Source: UBA1672 sp050633325 (GTDB taxonomy: Bacteria; Pseudomonadota; Alphaproteobacteria; Micavibrionales; Micavibrionaceae). From it: a DNA stretch of 64,000 nt. The stretch is from the NCBI GenBank assembly GCA_050633325.1, contig JBOEGH010000005.1, forward strand, positions 206,423-270,422, written 5' to 3'. Below are positions 44,506 to 53,741 of this stretch, in pieces. The first letter of the stretch is position 1, and every line of letters begins with the position of its first letter. Under the pieces are notes generated by a model. The model searched no databases, was not told the DNA's origin, and worked only from the letters and a program-made list of their open reading frames with translations. A program made the translations under genes and the position numbers.

Positions 44506-45327
44506 CTAAACAAGCTCTATATATTCAGGGAATACCTGAATCAGGCGTTGTTTATACAAACTACCAATCGCTCGCTTAAAGTTCTTTTTACTAACTTTAA
44601 ATGTCGCAAATATTTTCTCTGGCGGACTTTTATCTGAAATATCTATACGTCCGCTTTCTTGTTTCAACATTTCCAATATGCTGGATTCCAACTCATCACG
44701 AGTATCAGTATCAAGAGCGTTAATATTAAGGTTTATTTTCCCATCACCGCGAATTTCCTTAACCCACCCCTTCATCTTAATCCCAAGCTGCAAAGGTTGA
44801 GATAACTCACTATGATAAATAAGTCCTAATTGCTTATGATTTATAACCGCCTTGAATCCTAAATCAGTTTCATCCGAGATAAGTAAGTCTACTTGTTGAC
44901 CTTCTTCTAAATCACCTTGGTATTCATCCAAATGGTGATAAAGCAAAGAAGATGCGACTGGGAGACCTTTCTTATCAAGATAAACATGGACTACACAATA
45001 ATCACCCTCATCTACATAATATGCCTGCTCAGATCGTGGCAGGAATAAATCCTTGGGAAGCCCCCAATCTAAAAATGCGCCATTATCACCAACAGATACC
45101 ACTTCTAAATTTGCACACTCTCCTACTTTTACATAGGCCGATGAAACTGTCGCGACAACATTACCGGATGTATTTCGGTATATGAATACTTCCAATTCAT
45201 CACCTTCTTTAACACCATCCGGCGCATCAAGAAGATGTATATCACCAAAATGATCGCCTTCTAGGAACACACCATCCCCACTAACTTCAGTTACTGTCAA
45301 AATGTTCGTTTGATATATATTTGGCAT
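44506..45327 (-). CDS. cvfB: CvfB-family S1 RNA-binding protein
   Basis: A 273-residue protein with three S1-like OB domains and a C-terminal winged-helix, the CvfB/YitL layout. Characteristic are GAFLDWGLPKDLFLPRSEQ near residues 84-102, a third S1-like domain with KAVINHKQLGLIYHSEL, and the end FKVSKKNFKRAIGSLYKQ. In Staphylococcus the homologue affects virulence gene expression through RNA binding. The role here is unknown. It stands alone, converging on the hybrid kinase gene. Confidence 0.9.
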   Translation of the reverse strand: MPNIYQTNILTVTEVSGDGVFLEGDHFGDIHLLDAPDGVKEGDELEVFIYRNTSGNVVATVSSAYVKVGECANLEVVSVGDNGAFLDWGLPKDLFLPRSEQAYYVDEGDYCVVHVYLDKKGLPVASSLLYHHLDEYQGDLEEGQQVDLLISDETDLGFKAVINHKQLGLIYHSELSQPLQLGIKMKGWVKEIRGDGKINLNINALDTDTRDELESSILEMLKQESGRIDISDKSPPEKIFATFKVSKKNFKRAIGSLYKQRLIQVFPEYIELV

Positions 45328-45489
45328 TTGAATTATCCGTTAATTAAACACTGTAATTTATAGTATCTCGCTACAACTAGTTACATACAAAGAAAAATCA
45401 CTACAACTATTTATTTACATTGGCTTTCACAATCAATAAAACAAATAACATAACAAAAAATACTAAATTAATAACCAGAAGGCATCACG

Positions 45490-46122
45490 ATGAAAATAAC
45501 ACAAAAACTTAGCTTCATAATGATCGCAACACTATGCATGCTATCATCAATACCTTATGCAAACTCTGCAGAAAACGTAAAAATGTACGGGGTTAAATCA
45601 GGCATCCTAGAATCAAAAATTGAACAAACAATGTATGGCAAGACCACTATCATTCACGAAACAACCGTTTGGGATAATTGGGGATTAAAACTAGCAAAGT
45701 ACCAAACTACTGAAAAACTCGGAACAAAATCTATAATCCTATACAGCAATAAAAATGGCCGTATCTTCCTTGATAAAAGCTATCTGGTTCAGTTGAAGGA
45801 TATGAGCTACAAAGAAACCCCTACACTTTCACAGGGGTTATTGGCAAAATTAACCGACAATGACCAACAAAATGTTGCGCAGGCGATGGCCGAAAAAGGT
45901 GGCAATAAAAAGTCAGGTGAAACAAAAATATGGGACGGCAAAGAATGTGAGGTATGGGTTCATCCCGCAGGCAATAAGAACTGCCTATGGAATGGTCTGA
46001 TACTATATACTGAAATCTCACCTGCAGATTTTTATAAATCCATAAAAACACCTGTCAAATTTTCTGAACAACCGGTAGACCCGTCATATTTCAATGTACC
46101 AGGGCTGGCTGCACCAGAATAA
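45490..46122 (+). CDS. Secreted protein of unknown function
   Basis: A 210-residue protein with a Sec signal peptide (residues 1-27, ending YANSA). The mature part is beta-rich and mildly basic, with repeated K-S-G-I-L and YNK-like strands, and two cysteines near residues 155 and 167 (KECEVWVHPAGNKNCLW) that could form a disulfide. I recognise no family; an LolA-like or YceI-like periplasmic beta-barrel is conceivable from the strand pattern only. AAGG precedes ATG 45490. The ferredoxin gene follows 39 bases later. Confidence 0.7.
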   Translation: MKITQKLSFIMIATLCMLSSIPYANSAENVKMYGVKSGILESKIEQTMYGKTTIIHETTVWDNWGLKLAKYQTTEKLGTKSIILYSNKNGRIFLDKSYLVQLKDMSYKETPTLSQGLLAKLTDNDQQNVAQAMAEKGGNKKSGETKIWDGKECEVWVHPAGNKNCLWNGLILYTEISPADFYKSIKTPVKFSEQPVDPSYFNVPGLAAPE

Positions 46123-46161
46123 AATAAACTGATTCAATAATTTATAGCTTAACTATTTCAC

Positions 46162-46479
46162 ATGAAAATACATTTAACAGACATTGACGGTACAGAACAT
46201 GAATTAGAAGCCATAGAAGGATGGCGACTGATGGAAATCATTCGTGACTATGGATTCTCTATTAAGGCAGAATGCGGTGGTTCGTGCGCATGTGCAACAT
46301 GCCATGTTTACGTACATGATGATTGGATGGATAAAATACATGAAATGAGAGACGACGAAGAAGAAATGCTGGATGAAGCATTCAATGTTGAAAGCAACTC
46401 TCGCCTTTCATGTCAGATTATATTAGATGAATCTCTAGACGGACTGCGTATAAGCCTCGCACAATCCGCATCTGATTAG
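46162..46479 (+). CDS. 2Fe-2S ferredoxin, adrenodoxin type
   Basis: The 105-residue electron carrier has the cluster ligands in CGGSCACATC (Cys-x5-Cys-x2-Cys, about residues 39-48) and a fourth Cys near residue 85 (SRLSCQI). The acidic loop (DDWMDKIHEMRDDEEEMLDEA) between them is typical of adrenodoxin-like ferredoxins that serve haem A synthesis, cytochrome P450 or iron-sulfur cluster assembly. The partner is not in the window. No clear ribosome site is seen before ATG 46162. Confidence 0.92.
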   Translation: MKIHLTDIDGTEHELEAIEGWRLMEIIRDYGFSIKAECGGSCACATCHVYVHDDWMDKIHEMRDDEEEMLDEAFNVESNSRLSCQIILDESLDGLRISLAQSASD

Positions 46480-46495
46480 ACACAAAGAACAACAA

Positions 46496-46807
46496 TCAAA
46501 CATTAGTGTTATTTGACTCTAGCACTTTCTCTAAGCCTCTCATTTGTTCAGGCGTCAATTCAGACATTTTCCTAAAGAATTTTATAACAGAAACCCATTC
46601 TAAAGGTTCCATTTCCAAATCAGCATTAGGCTTAAGCGGTTTATCAAAACTAGACAGTGCATCTTCTAAGGTTTTAGCCTTATCATACTCTCCAATTCTG
46701 TGAGATTCATTTATTAAATACTTAAGAGCATTATTTATAGAATAGCCATCACGATCATCGTTCATGGCATAACATTCATCATTCATTCTTTCTTCTTTCA
46801 TAGGCAT
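46496..46807 (-). CDS. Small soluble protein of unknown function
   Basis: A 103-residue helical, acidic protein with a likely N-terminal stretch of alternative Met starts (residues 1, 3, 8 and 15). The core (SINNALKYLINESHRIGEYDKAKTL) resembles short helical adaptors but no family is recognised. It lies about 200 bases downstream of the LuxR gene on the same strand and so might be part of its regulon; that gap holds a dyad that looks like a lux box. Confidence 0.6.
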   Translation of the reverse strand: MPMKEERMNDECYAMNDDRDGYSINNALKYLINESHRIGEYDKAKTLEDALSSFDKPLKPNADLEMEPLEWVSVIKFFRKMSELTPEQMRGLEKVLESNNTNV

Positions 46808-47004
46808 TATCCGAAACTCACCGTTCTATAGTGCGTCACATATGCATAAATACATAACACAACCATAGGAGGAGTCACTGCAAAATTTTTCATTAATTAG
46901 TTGTTTTTATAGGTAAGGCATAATTCCCAACGTTAATCACGCCCCCCTTACATAATCAACAAATTGAATATAATAACCATTAGAACATATTACAGGATAT
47001 GGTA

Positions 47005-47026
47005 AACCTACCTAAGTAAGTAGGTT
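47005..47026 (-). promoter_or_regulatory. Lux-box-like dyad or terminator after luxR
   Basis: ACCTACCTAAGTAAGTAGGT (47006-47025) has six-base inverted ends ACCTAC/GTAGGT at the 20-bp length of lux boxes; with one more A/T pair the arms are seven bases around an eight-base loop. It overlaps the last codons of luxR. No U-tract follows on the minus strand, so a terminator is less likely than it first seems. The nearest downstream gene is the 103-residue unknown. Confidence 0.4.
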
Positions 47027-47765
47027 AAGGGAAAATCAACCCTAGAGTTATTGCCTTTGTGCATGCAACCACACGATCGTTAACTTGTAATTTTTTGTAT
47101 ATTTGCTTTAGATGAAAATTAACTGTGTTATCAGAAATATTTAGAATATCCCCAATATCATTATTTGACTTACCCCTAGATGCCCAGGTCAGAACTTCAT
47201 ATTCCTTAGGTGTAAGAAAAACATTGTTCAAATCTTCATTGTTAAGAGTCGCCCCCGCATGTCTACGTTGAAAGACCAGATAAAAATGATTGCATATTGC
47301 AGTTATGTGATCTAGCGCTTCTGGGCTAGAGTCAGTTGCATCCTTCTCATTTGAGCTAGCCAAACCGATACCCGCAAATCTTTGCGGACCCCACAAAGGC
47401 GTACATATTCCATTATGTAATTGCGCTTCACGAGCAAGATCCAAGCATGTCTTTTGCTTTTTCTTTAAATCTAAATTGCTACTCATTTCATCCCAGGTGA
47501 AACTACCCACATTCTGTCTACAATAAGCAACAACAGGGTCAATTTGATCAAAGCCATTCTCAAAATAATATTTCATCCAACTCTCAGGATAATTATTTAG
47601 ATAACCTATTCCTGCACTCAGCCCTATATGACTATGGTCAGAGAGCAGGCCAAAAATCATTTTATCATAACCATATTGCTTTACTTCTAGCAAAAATGTA
47701 TCAACAAGACCTTGCAGATCTTCGGTCTTGCTAGATTTATCTAAATAGTCCTGAAACGACCCCAT
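47025..47765 (-). CDS. LuxR-family regulator with autoinducer-binding domain (solo)
   Basis: A 246-residue quorum-sensing-type regulator. The N-terminal domain has the acyl-homoserine-lactone pocket pattern (NYPESWMKYYFENGFDQIDPVV, near residues 53-74, then FTWDEM). The C-terminal GerE helix-turn-helix is LTPKEYEVLTWASRGKSNND and following. No luxI-type synthase is in this window, so it appears to be an orphan that may read an external or distant signal. ATG at 47765. The upstream gap holds a 21-bp imperfect palindrome that could be its own operator. Confidence 0.9.
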   Translation of the reverse strand: MGSFQDYLDKSSKTEDLQGLVDTFLLEVKQYGYDKMIFGLLSDHSHIGLSAGIGYLNNYPESWMKYYFENGFDQIDPVVAYCRQNVGSFTWDEMSSNLDLKKKQKTCLDLAREAQLHNGICTPLWGPQRFAGIGLASSNEKDATDSSPEALDHITAICNHFYLVFQRRHAGATLNNEDLNNVFLTPKEYEVLTWASRGKSNNDIGDILNISDNTVNFHLKQIYKKLQVNDRVVACTKAITLGLIFP

Positions 47766-47795
47766 ATTTACCCTAAATCCCTAACATTGCATCAA

Positions 47796-47816
47796 CGTAC
47801 GTGTTTAACACATACG
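47796..47816. promoter_or_regulatory. Imperfect palindrome upstream of luxR
   Basis: Arms GTGTT and AACAC flank a single T (47801-47811), and the pairing extends outward over CGTAC/ATACG with one mismatch, giving a 21-bp imperfect dyad. It lies 31-51 bases before the luxR ATG and about 200 bases before the divergent helicase gene. It is a candidate regulator-binding site. Beyond it the gap (to 48016) shows only AT-rich DNA. Confidence 0.4.
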
Positions 47817-48016
47817 ATATAGTAGCACAAAGGTACGATTGATCATAAATCTATGCACTCCGCAATAAATAAGCATAATCGTCACCATATACAAATTCAT
47901 AACTGTGGTAAAATTTGTAAGAATAAAGCCATTATTTATAAGCATTTGTTGTGTAATCTCTTCAAACACTATAAACCGCAGTGGAGATAATAATTATAAT
48001 CGCCGAAAGAAAATAA

Positions 48017-49951
48017 ATGTCCGCACCAATAAATGCCCACCCTGCACTTGCAAATGCCCTTACAAAGCGCGGTTATGAATCACTCACCCCTGTGCAAAAT
48101 GCTGTCTTAGACCCTACGTTAGAGGGACAAGACCTTCTCGTATCCGCACAAACAGGATCAGGAAAAACAGTAGCATTCGGCTTGGCTTGTGCCTCTACTT
48201 TGTTAGGGGATAATGATAGTTTTGAAAAAAAATCTCAGCCACTTGCACTTGTAATTGCTCCAACACGCGAATTAGCATTACAGGTAAAGCGAGAACTTGA
48301 ATGGCTATATGGTGAAAGTGGCGCATCCGTTACCTCATGTGTTGGTGGTATGGACATACGTACTGAACGTAGAAATCTGGAAAAAGGCGCACATATAGTT
48401 GTCGGTACACCAGGGCGTTTACGCGACCATATTGAACGCGGTTATTTCAATACAAGCGAACTACGCGCAGTGGTTTTAGACGAAGCAGATGAAATGCTTG
48501 ATATGGGTTTCCGTGAAGAGTTGGAATATATTTTAGGTACAGCGCCGGAGAAACGTCGAACTTTGCTATTCTCCGCCACAGTACCAAAATCTATTACAGG
48601 ATTGGCGAAGCGTTATCAGAATAATGCAAAACGCATCACCACAAAAGAAGAAGAAAAACAACACATTGATATTGAATATCAAGCCGTACGCATTGCACCA
48701 AATGATCGTGAAAACGCGATTGTCAATATCCTGCGATATCACGAAGCGCAAAACGCGATTATATTTTGTGGTACGCGGGCTGCTGTCAATTTAATGCAAA
48801 GTCGCCTGACTAATCGTGGGTTTTCCGTAGTCGCAATTTCAGGAGAGCTGAGCCAGGCCGAGCGCAGTAACGCCCTACAATCTCTTCGCGATGGACGCGC
48901 ACGTGTATGTGTAGCAACAGACGTTGCCGCACGTGGTATTGATTTGCCGGGATTGGCACTGGTTATCCATGCCGATTTACCAAAGGATAAAGATATATTG
49001 CTACATCGTAGCGGACGTACAGGGCGCGCCGGATCTAAAGGGGTAAGCGTAATAATCGCGCCACACAACCAACGCTCCAAAGGTGAGCGCCTGTTAAAAA
49101 GTGCAAAGATTAATGCTAAATGGGGTACTCCACCTTCTATTGAAGACATAACAAAGCGGGACCATGAACGTTTCCTTGCTGATCCTGTATTATCAGAACC
49201 AATCAAAGACGAAGAAAAAACCGCAGCAGCAGATCTGATAAACGCATATGGTGCCGAACAAATTGCCGCGGCATTACTGCGTCTGCACAACAAACAAAAA
49301 CCAGCACCCGAAGAGTTGCTAGATTTCACAGAAGACCAAAGCAGAAATAAAAAGAACCAACGCGATAACTTCAACAACAGCGTTTGGGTATCTCTATCTC
49401 TTGGACGTAATGATGATGCCGAACCACGGTGGATTTTACCAATGCTATGTGGTGCAGGTCAGATGACAAAGCAACAAATTGGTTCGATACGTATTCACGC
49501 AAAGGAAACACATGTTGAACTGGCCGCAGATTGCGCCGATAAGTTTTTTGAACTAGTCGAAAAAGACGGCGGCACGTTAGAGAAGAACATAAAAGTCACA
49601 CGCCTTGATAAAGCACCTGCCGCACCAAAAGGCAGAATTGATCGTAGCAACCGACCAAACCGGAATAAGGACAAAAGGGACGGCGGGAAAAAACCATACG
49701 GAAAGAAGAAATCCTATGGTGAAAAGAATAGTTATGGCGATCAGGCACGAGATAACAAGCCTAGACGTAATAAACCCAAAGGTGACAAACCGTGGGATAA
49801 CAAACCAAATAGCGATAAGCCCAAAAAGAAAAACAATAATAACAGCCAACCCAACGACAAGCCCAAAGATAAAGGTTTTAAAAAAGACGGGTCTCCACTT
49901 GGGACAAAAAAGAAAAAAAGTTTTAAAGGTAAGAAAAAAGCTAAGTTTTAG
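48017..49951 (+). CDS. DEAD-box RNA helicase (DeaD/DbpA-like) with long basic tail
   Basis: A 644-residue ATP-dependent RNA helicase. The Q motif, AQTGSGKT (near 44-51), DEAD, SAT, and HRSGRTGR near 330 are all present. A DbpA-type RNA-binding domain follows at about residues 450-540 (VWVSLSLGRNDDAEPRWILPM; GSIRIHAKETHVELA). The final ~110 residues are low-complexity and very basic, with repeats of the type D/N-K-P plus K-K-S-Y-G, likely binding RNA nonspecifically. Such helicases help ribosome assembly and cold adaptation. The purine-rich leader before ATG 48017 gives a fair ribosome site. Confidence 0.93.
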   Translation: MSAPINAHPALANALTKRGYESLTPVQNAVLDPTLEGQDLLVSAQTGSGKTVAFGLACASTLLGDNDSFEKKSQPLALVIAPTRELALQVKRELEWLYGESGASVTSCVGGMDIRTERRNLEKGAHIVVGTPGRLRDHIERGYFNTSELRAVVLDEADEMLDMGFREELEYILGTAPEKRRTLLFSATVPKSITGLAKRYQNNAKRITTKEEEKQHIDIEYQAVRIAPNDRENAIVNILRYHEAQNAIIFCGTRAAVNLMQSRLTNRGFSVVAISGELSQAERSNALQSLRDGRARVCVATDVAARGIDLPGLALVIHADLPKDKDILLHRSGRTGRAGSKGVSVIIAPHNQRSKGERLLKSAKINAKWGTPPSIEDITKRDHERFLADPVLSEPIKDEEKTAAADLINAYGAEQIAAALLRLHNKQKPAPEELLDFTEDQSRNKKNQRDNFNNSVWVSLSLGRNDDAEPRWILPMLCGAGQMTKQQIGSIRIHAKETHVELAADCADKFFELVEKDGGTLEKNIKVTRLDKAPAAPKGRIDRSNRPNRNKDKRDGGKKPYGKKKSYGEKNSYGDQARDNKPRRNKPKGDKPWDNKPNSDKPKKKNNNNSQPNDKPKDKGFKKDGSPLGTKKKKSFKGKKKAKF

Positions 49952-49980
49952 AGCACAATTATTATATTAAAATTATAAAG

Positions 49981-49996
49981 CGTTCTAATTTGAGAA
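49981..49996 (+). promoter_or_regulatory. Motif shared with the sigma-54 enhancer sites
   Basis: CGTTCTAATTTGAGAA, 31 bases before the NtrC-type gene, matches the first 16 bases of the site at 40424 at 14 of 16 positions. The distance is too short for a sigma-54 enhancer of its own gene, but suits negative autoregulation by binding near the promoter. No TGGCA-N7-TTGC sequence is found here. Confidence 0.5.
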
Positions 49997-50026
49997 TTAT
50001 TAAGGTTTTGCTGTCATAACTATATT

Positions 50027-51409
50027 ATGAACAGAAAAATACTCATTGTTGAAGATGAAGCCTCACAAAGGCGTATGATCGCTTTGTTAGTACAAAGACA
50101 TCTAAAAATGGACGCGATTGAATCAGATAGCGGACGTGAAGCCTTGTCCATTTTAAATGATAAAACCCACCTAAATGATATATGTCTGGTTGTAATTGAT
50201 TTCAATATGCCTGGAATGAACGGCTTGGAACTACTTAATATAATAAAACACAAATACAAAAACCTGCCTGTAATTATGCTGACCGGATCGAAGGATATTG
50301 AAGTTGCAGTTCAAGCGATGAAATCAGGGGCTAGTGATTTTCTAAACAAACCGGTTAACCCGAAAAAATTCGAAGTATGCGTACGCAACTCTTTAAAAAT
50401 CAATGCCCTCGAAAAAGAAGTTAAGCGACTTAAGCACAAAGATGAAAACACATACATGTTCAAAAATTTAATTGGATATGACAGTGGCCTTCACAGCTCA
50501 GTAAATCTAGGGCGTAAGGCTGCTTCCGCCGATATTCCTGTATTGCTGGAGGGAGAGACAGGCGTTGGTAAAGAAGTATTCGCACGTGCGATACACGGGG
50601 AAAGCTCTCGTTCAGGAAAACCCTTTGTCGCAATAAATTGCGGCGCCATACCTGATAATTTAGTGGAAAGCACATTATTCGGCCATGAAAAAGGTGCTTT
50701 TACAGGCGCAGTAAATCAATCGCTTGGGCGTTTTAGAGAGGCTGAAGGCGGCACAATTTTCTTGGATGAAATCGGAGAGCTCCCCCTCACCGCTCAAGTA
50801 AAGCTTTTGCGTGTACTACAAGAAAAAGAAGTTCGTGCGGTTGGTTCTGACAAACCCGTACCCATTAATGTACGCATTATATCTGCAACAAACCGTAACC
50901 TTGAAACAGACGTATCAAATGGACTGTTTAGAGAAGATTTATATTTCCGTTTAAATGTTTTACCAATTACTTTACCAACATTAAGAGAGCGCAAAGACGA
51001 CATACCATTATTTATACATCACTTTATAGATCAGTTCTCTTTTACAGAAGGGTTACCTATAAAAAATATAACAACTGAGGTTCAAAAAGAACTTTCACAA
51101 TGGAAATGGTCAGGAAATGTACGTGAACTTGAAAACACAATTCACCGCGCCATGGTATTATGTGACGGTGATGCCCTAAGAACTGATGATTTTAAATCCT
51201 TATCTGCACATGCCCCTTCCAATGAATGTAACGACGTAAAAGACTATAACCTCAACCTTTTCAAATCAGATGGAAAGATGAAAACAATTAATCAGATAGA
51301 AAAAGATATAATGAAATTCTCTATGGAATATCATAACAATAATATAACACAAGCCGCACGCAGCATAGGTATGGCTAAATCTACTTTCTATAGGAAACTC
51401 AATAAATGA
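50027..51409 (+). CDS. NtrC-family sigma-54-dependent response regulator
   Basis: The 460-residue activator has a receiver domain (Asp58 in VVIDFNMPGMNG), a central AAA+ ATPase (about residues 145-390) with ETGVGKE, the sigma-54-contacting loop GAFTGA at 223-228, and FLDEIGELP. A C-terminal Fis-type helix-turn-helix completes it (NITQAARSIGMAKSTFYRKL). It should activate transcription with RpoN when phosphorylated. No kinase adjoins it. The shared 16-base motif before this gene and before the sigma-54 promoter at 40490 suggests it controls the tandem response-regulator genes and itself (inference). No strong ribosome site precedes ATG 50027. Confidence 0.93.
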   Translation: MNRKILIVEDEASQRRMIALLVQRHLKMDAIESDSGREALSILNDKTHLNDICLVVIDFNMPGMNGLELLNIIKHKYKNLPVIMLTGSKDIEVAVQAMKSGASDFLNKPVNPKKFEVCVRNSLKINALEKEVKRLKHKDENTYMFKNLIGYDSGLHSSVNLGRKAASADIPVLLEGETGVGKEVFARAIHGESSRSGKPFVAINCGAIPDNLVESTLFGHEKGAFTGAVNQSLGRFREAEGGTIFLDEIGELPLTAQVKLLRVLQEKEVRAVGSDKPVPINVRIISATNRNLETDVSNGLFREDLYFRLNVLPITLPTLRERKDDIPLFIHHFIDQFSFTEGLPIKNITTEVQKELSQWKWSGNVRELENTIHRAMVLCDGDALRTDDFKSLSAHAPSNECNDVKDYNLNLFKSDGKMKTINQIEKDIMKFSMEYHNNNITQAARSIGMAKSTFYRKLNK

Positions 51410-51571
51410 TCTGATACACACCTAAATTTGACAACAACCGTATATTACGTAGTTTGTCGTAGTAAGCATAAAATGTATAAGAAAAATAATGGCTGTGTGT
51501 GTAATTTTTCTCTAATATTTCTTAGTAAAAAAAATCGTTTATAACATCTGTAATACAACGATTTTAAACAG

Positions 51572-51600
51572 CCCCTACCCAGATCTACGCCAGGCAGGGG
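51572..51600 (-). terminator. Terminator of the pspA operon
   Basis: On the minus strand CCCCTGCC and GGTAGGGG pair over seven of eight positions around a ~13-base loop, followed by CTGTTTAAAA. It lies nine bases after the stop of the membrane-protein gene, so it ends that operon; the U-tract is short. Confidence 0.55.
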
Positions 51601-51609
51601 ATATTACCA

Positions 51610-52959
51610 TTATTTTTGTACAGGTTTTGCCAAACGATCCCATTTCATTTTTATTACCGCGCCGTGACGTTCTATCAATGATGCTGTGATAATTATAGCT
51701 CCACCAGATAGCGATAAAGTAATCCAGTTTGAGAAATCAACCAACTCTGCTAACTCCATAACTTGTCGTCCGACACCAGATAGCAAAGTCATCATCCCCA
51801 TCATCATCAGATAACGCAAGCCATGTTGACGGCTTATTGTGATAACCACTAATCCAGATATAATACATAAGATAACGTTATATATGTCATCCGTGAACAT
51901 TACAGGCAGGATATGGCTCATCATCAGTGTGATTGCGGCCAAGCGTATAGGCGCAACAGGGTTATTGCAACGTCTTGATATATCGAACAATAACCCCGCA
52001 AATACAAAGCCAAATACATTAAGTGCTAATGCACCTGAAAAGTAACGCTCTGCCAATATTGCAACAGGAATAGCCACCCCTAATGCAGCACCAAGAGACA
52101 GCCAATGTGTCGCACCACGTGCGAAAGATTCTTCTTCTGTTTGTTGACAGCAAAAGCGTAACGCAATAAACGCTGTACCTGATAATATAATCTGCAATAT
52201 CTCATCCACTGGGTATAACCATATGCTTCGACATATAATGATTCCCGCAGGTACAAATATAGTTGCCATCGCAAACATACCCTCTGGCGTACGCAAGGTA
52301 TTATCCTGTGACATGCGCTTACAAAACAAAGATAATGGTATAATAACAGCGACCAGAGCGGCTATCCCAACAAAAAGAGATTCACGCACAGGAACAAGTA
52401 ATAAAAGGTTTGTGAACAGGAATAATGCAGACAATGTTCGCGCAGAGCTACGTGCCAACACTTTATGAGCTATCCATGTCACTGGTGCGCTGATTGCAAC
52501 TGTGCCTAATAAAGCCATCATAATTGCACCTAATTCCGGCGCATCCCATTTAGCATAGCTAGGATATTGTACAAGCTCACCACCCCATTGTGTGGTAGAG
52601 AATATAAGCGCACCCAACGTTGTCATATTGACAGTAATAGAAACCAGACCCAATCCAAAAAAGATACGGGCACCCTTATTTTCCTTCAAGGCGTAACTCA
52701 ACCCAAACCCACAAACCGCCAAAAGAAAAGTTTGAGATAATAGCATATAATAACGGCTTATATCGTTGCCATCAGACCACCCTTGCATTAAATAGGAAGA
52801 CATAGCCGTAAGCATTATTAACGCCCCACAAACCCGCAACAGTGATGCCAAACTCGTCACATTACGAATAAGACCTAATATATTTGAGTCTTCTTCTTGT
52901 GGAATGGCATGGCTTTCCTCAAACTCAGATATATTATAATTTTCTCTTGATATGGTCAT
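51610..52959 (-). CDS. Polytopic membrane protein downstream of pspA
   Basis: A 449-residue protein with an acidic ~35-residue cytoplasmic N-terminus and about twelve hydrophobic segments up to residue ~435, ending in a short basic tail (KMKWDRLAKPVQK). I recognise no transporter signature; conserved-looking segments are FGLGLVSITVNMTTLGA and FGFVFAGLLFDISRR. A strong AAGGGGGA ribosome site precedes ATG 52959, only two bases after the pspA stop, so the two are cotranscribed. It may be a membrane partner or stress-sensing element for PspA (inference). Confidence 0.75.
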   Translation of the reverse strand: MTISRENYNISEFEESHAIPQEEDSNILGLIRNVTSLASLLRVCGALIMLTAMSSYLMQGWSDGNDISRYYMLLSQTFLLAVCGFGLSYALKENKGARIFFGLGLVSITVNMTTLGALIFSTTQWGGELVQYPSYAKWDAPELGAIMMALLGTVAISAPVTWIAHKVLARSSARTLSALFLFTNLLLLVPVRESLFVGIAALVAVIIPLSLFCKRMSQDNTLRTPEGMFAMATIFVPAGIIICRSIWLYPVDEILQIILSGTAFIALRFCCQQTEEESFARGATHWLSLGAALGVAIPVAILAERYFSGALALNVFGFVFAGLLFDISRRCNNPVAPIRLAAITLMMSHILPVMFTDDIYNVILCIISGLVVITISRQHGLRYLMMMGMMTLLSGVGRQVMELAELVDFSNWITLSLSGGAIIITASLIERHGAVIKMKWDRLAKPVQK

Positions 52960-52961
52960 TT

Positions 52962-53612
52962 CTATTCCCCCTTCTTCGCATTCAATATTTCAGCAAGCTC
53001 CGCTTGTAGCTGCATAGTGTTTTCTTCTTTCACAAAGGACATATCAAGCGCATCTGTATCTGATATATGACCAGAGGAATATTCCGTCTCAGTAATCAGA
53101 GTTTCCCAGCGATCAAAAGTATCCTCAATTCCGCTGTCGGCATTACCTTCAATTTTATTTATAATTCTCATGGCATCTGCAGTAGATTGTCGTGATCGCA
53201 TCAGGTTCTGCTGTTGCGTGATATCGCGCAGACGCTGTTCCATGCGCCCTACATTTTCACTGACCTTGGTTTCCAGATCTTCATGTCGTGTCAGCGCAGC
53301 CTGCGTTTGCATTATTTGTTCGCGACATTGATTACGCCTTGCGATACAGGCAAGCGCTTTTTGCTCATCTTCTGCTGCTGTTTCTTTGGCACGATTTTCC
53401 CAAAGCTTATCCATTCGCGCTGCTTCGTCCAAACGTTTACGCATTACCTCACCATCCTTGCGCACACGATCTAACCGAACTTTGGCTTTTGCGACGGCTG
53501 AACGTGTATCCTTCAAGGCAACCGCCACGACAGCATCATGGTTTTCAACATGAGATACCATTTCATCTAGCTTGCCGGTGAATGTGGCTGAAATACGGGT
53601 AAATAGGTTCAT
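52962..53612 (-). CDS. pspA: PspA/IM30-family membrane-stress protein
   Basis: The 216-residue coiled-coil protein belongs to the ESCRT-III-like PspA/Vipp1 family that protects the inner membrane and conserves proton-motive force. It starts MNLFTRISATFTGKLDEMV, close to the family pattern, and has long Arg/Glu/Gln-rich helices to about residue 170. The usual C-terminal helix is replaced by an acidic tail. ATG 53612 has AAGGAG before it; a longer reading to 53696 would swallow this ribosome site. Unlike E. coli, no pspF and no sigma-54 promoter are seen. An XRE-like regulator is divergent instead. Confidence 0.85.
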   Translation of the reverse strand: MNLFTRISATFTGKLDEMVSHVENHDAVVAVALKDTRSAVAKAKVRLDRVRKDGEVMRKRLDEAARMDKLWENRAKETAAEDEQKALACIARRNQCREQIMQTQAALTRHEDLETKVSENVGRMEQRLRDITQQQNLMRSRQSTADAMRIINKIEGNADSGIEDTFDRWETLITETEYSSGHISDTDALDMSFVKEENTMQLQAELAEILNAKKGE

Positions 53613-53741
53613 TTTTTTAACTCCTTCATTTGTATAAACTATCCTTATCCTACACAAAGGAATATATATAGAATACTTAATTGACATAAGTTGCATAATA
53701 GTGCTTCATAAGTATTGTATATTGATACTATATAAGGGTTT

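Noticed and set aside
46808..46920. A 28-codon minus-strand frame between luxR and the 103-residue gene
   Set aside because: Too short and without ribosome site or similarity; the gap otherwise shows only AT-rich DNA and the dyad at 47005.
49605..49970. Overlapping reading frame in the helicase tail
   Set aside because: It is a by-product of the repetitive lysine-rich codons; composition is not protein-like.
53613..53696. N-terminal extension of PspA
   Set aside because: It would translate through the AAGGAG ribosome site; PspA proteins begin with the helix at 53612.
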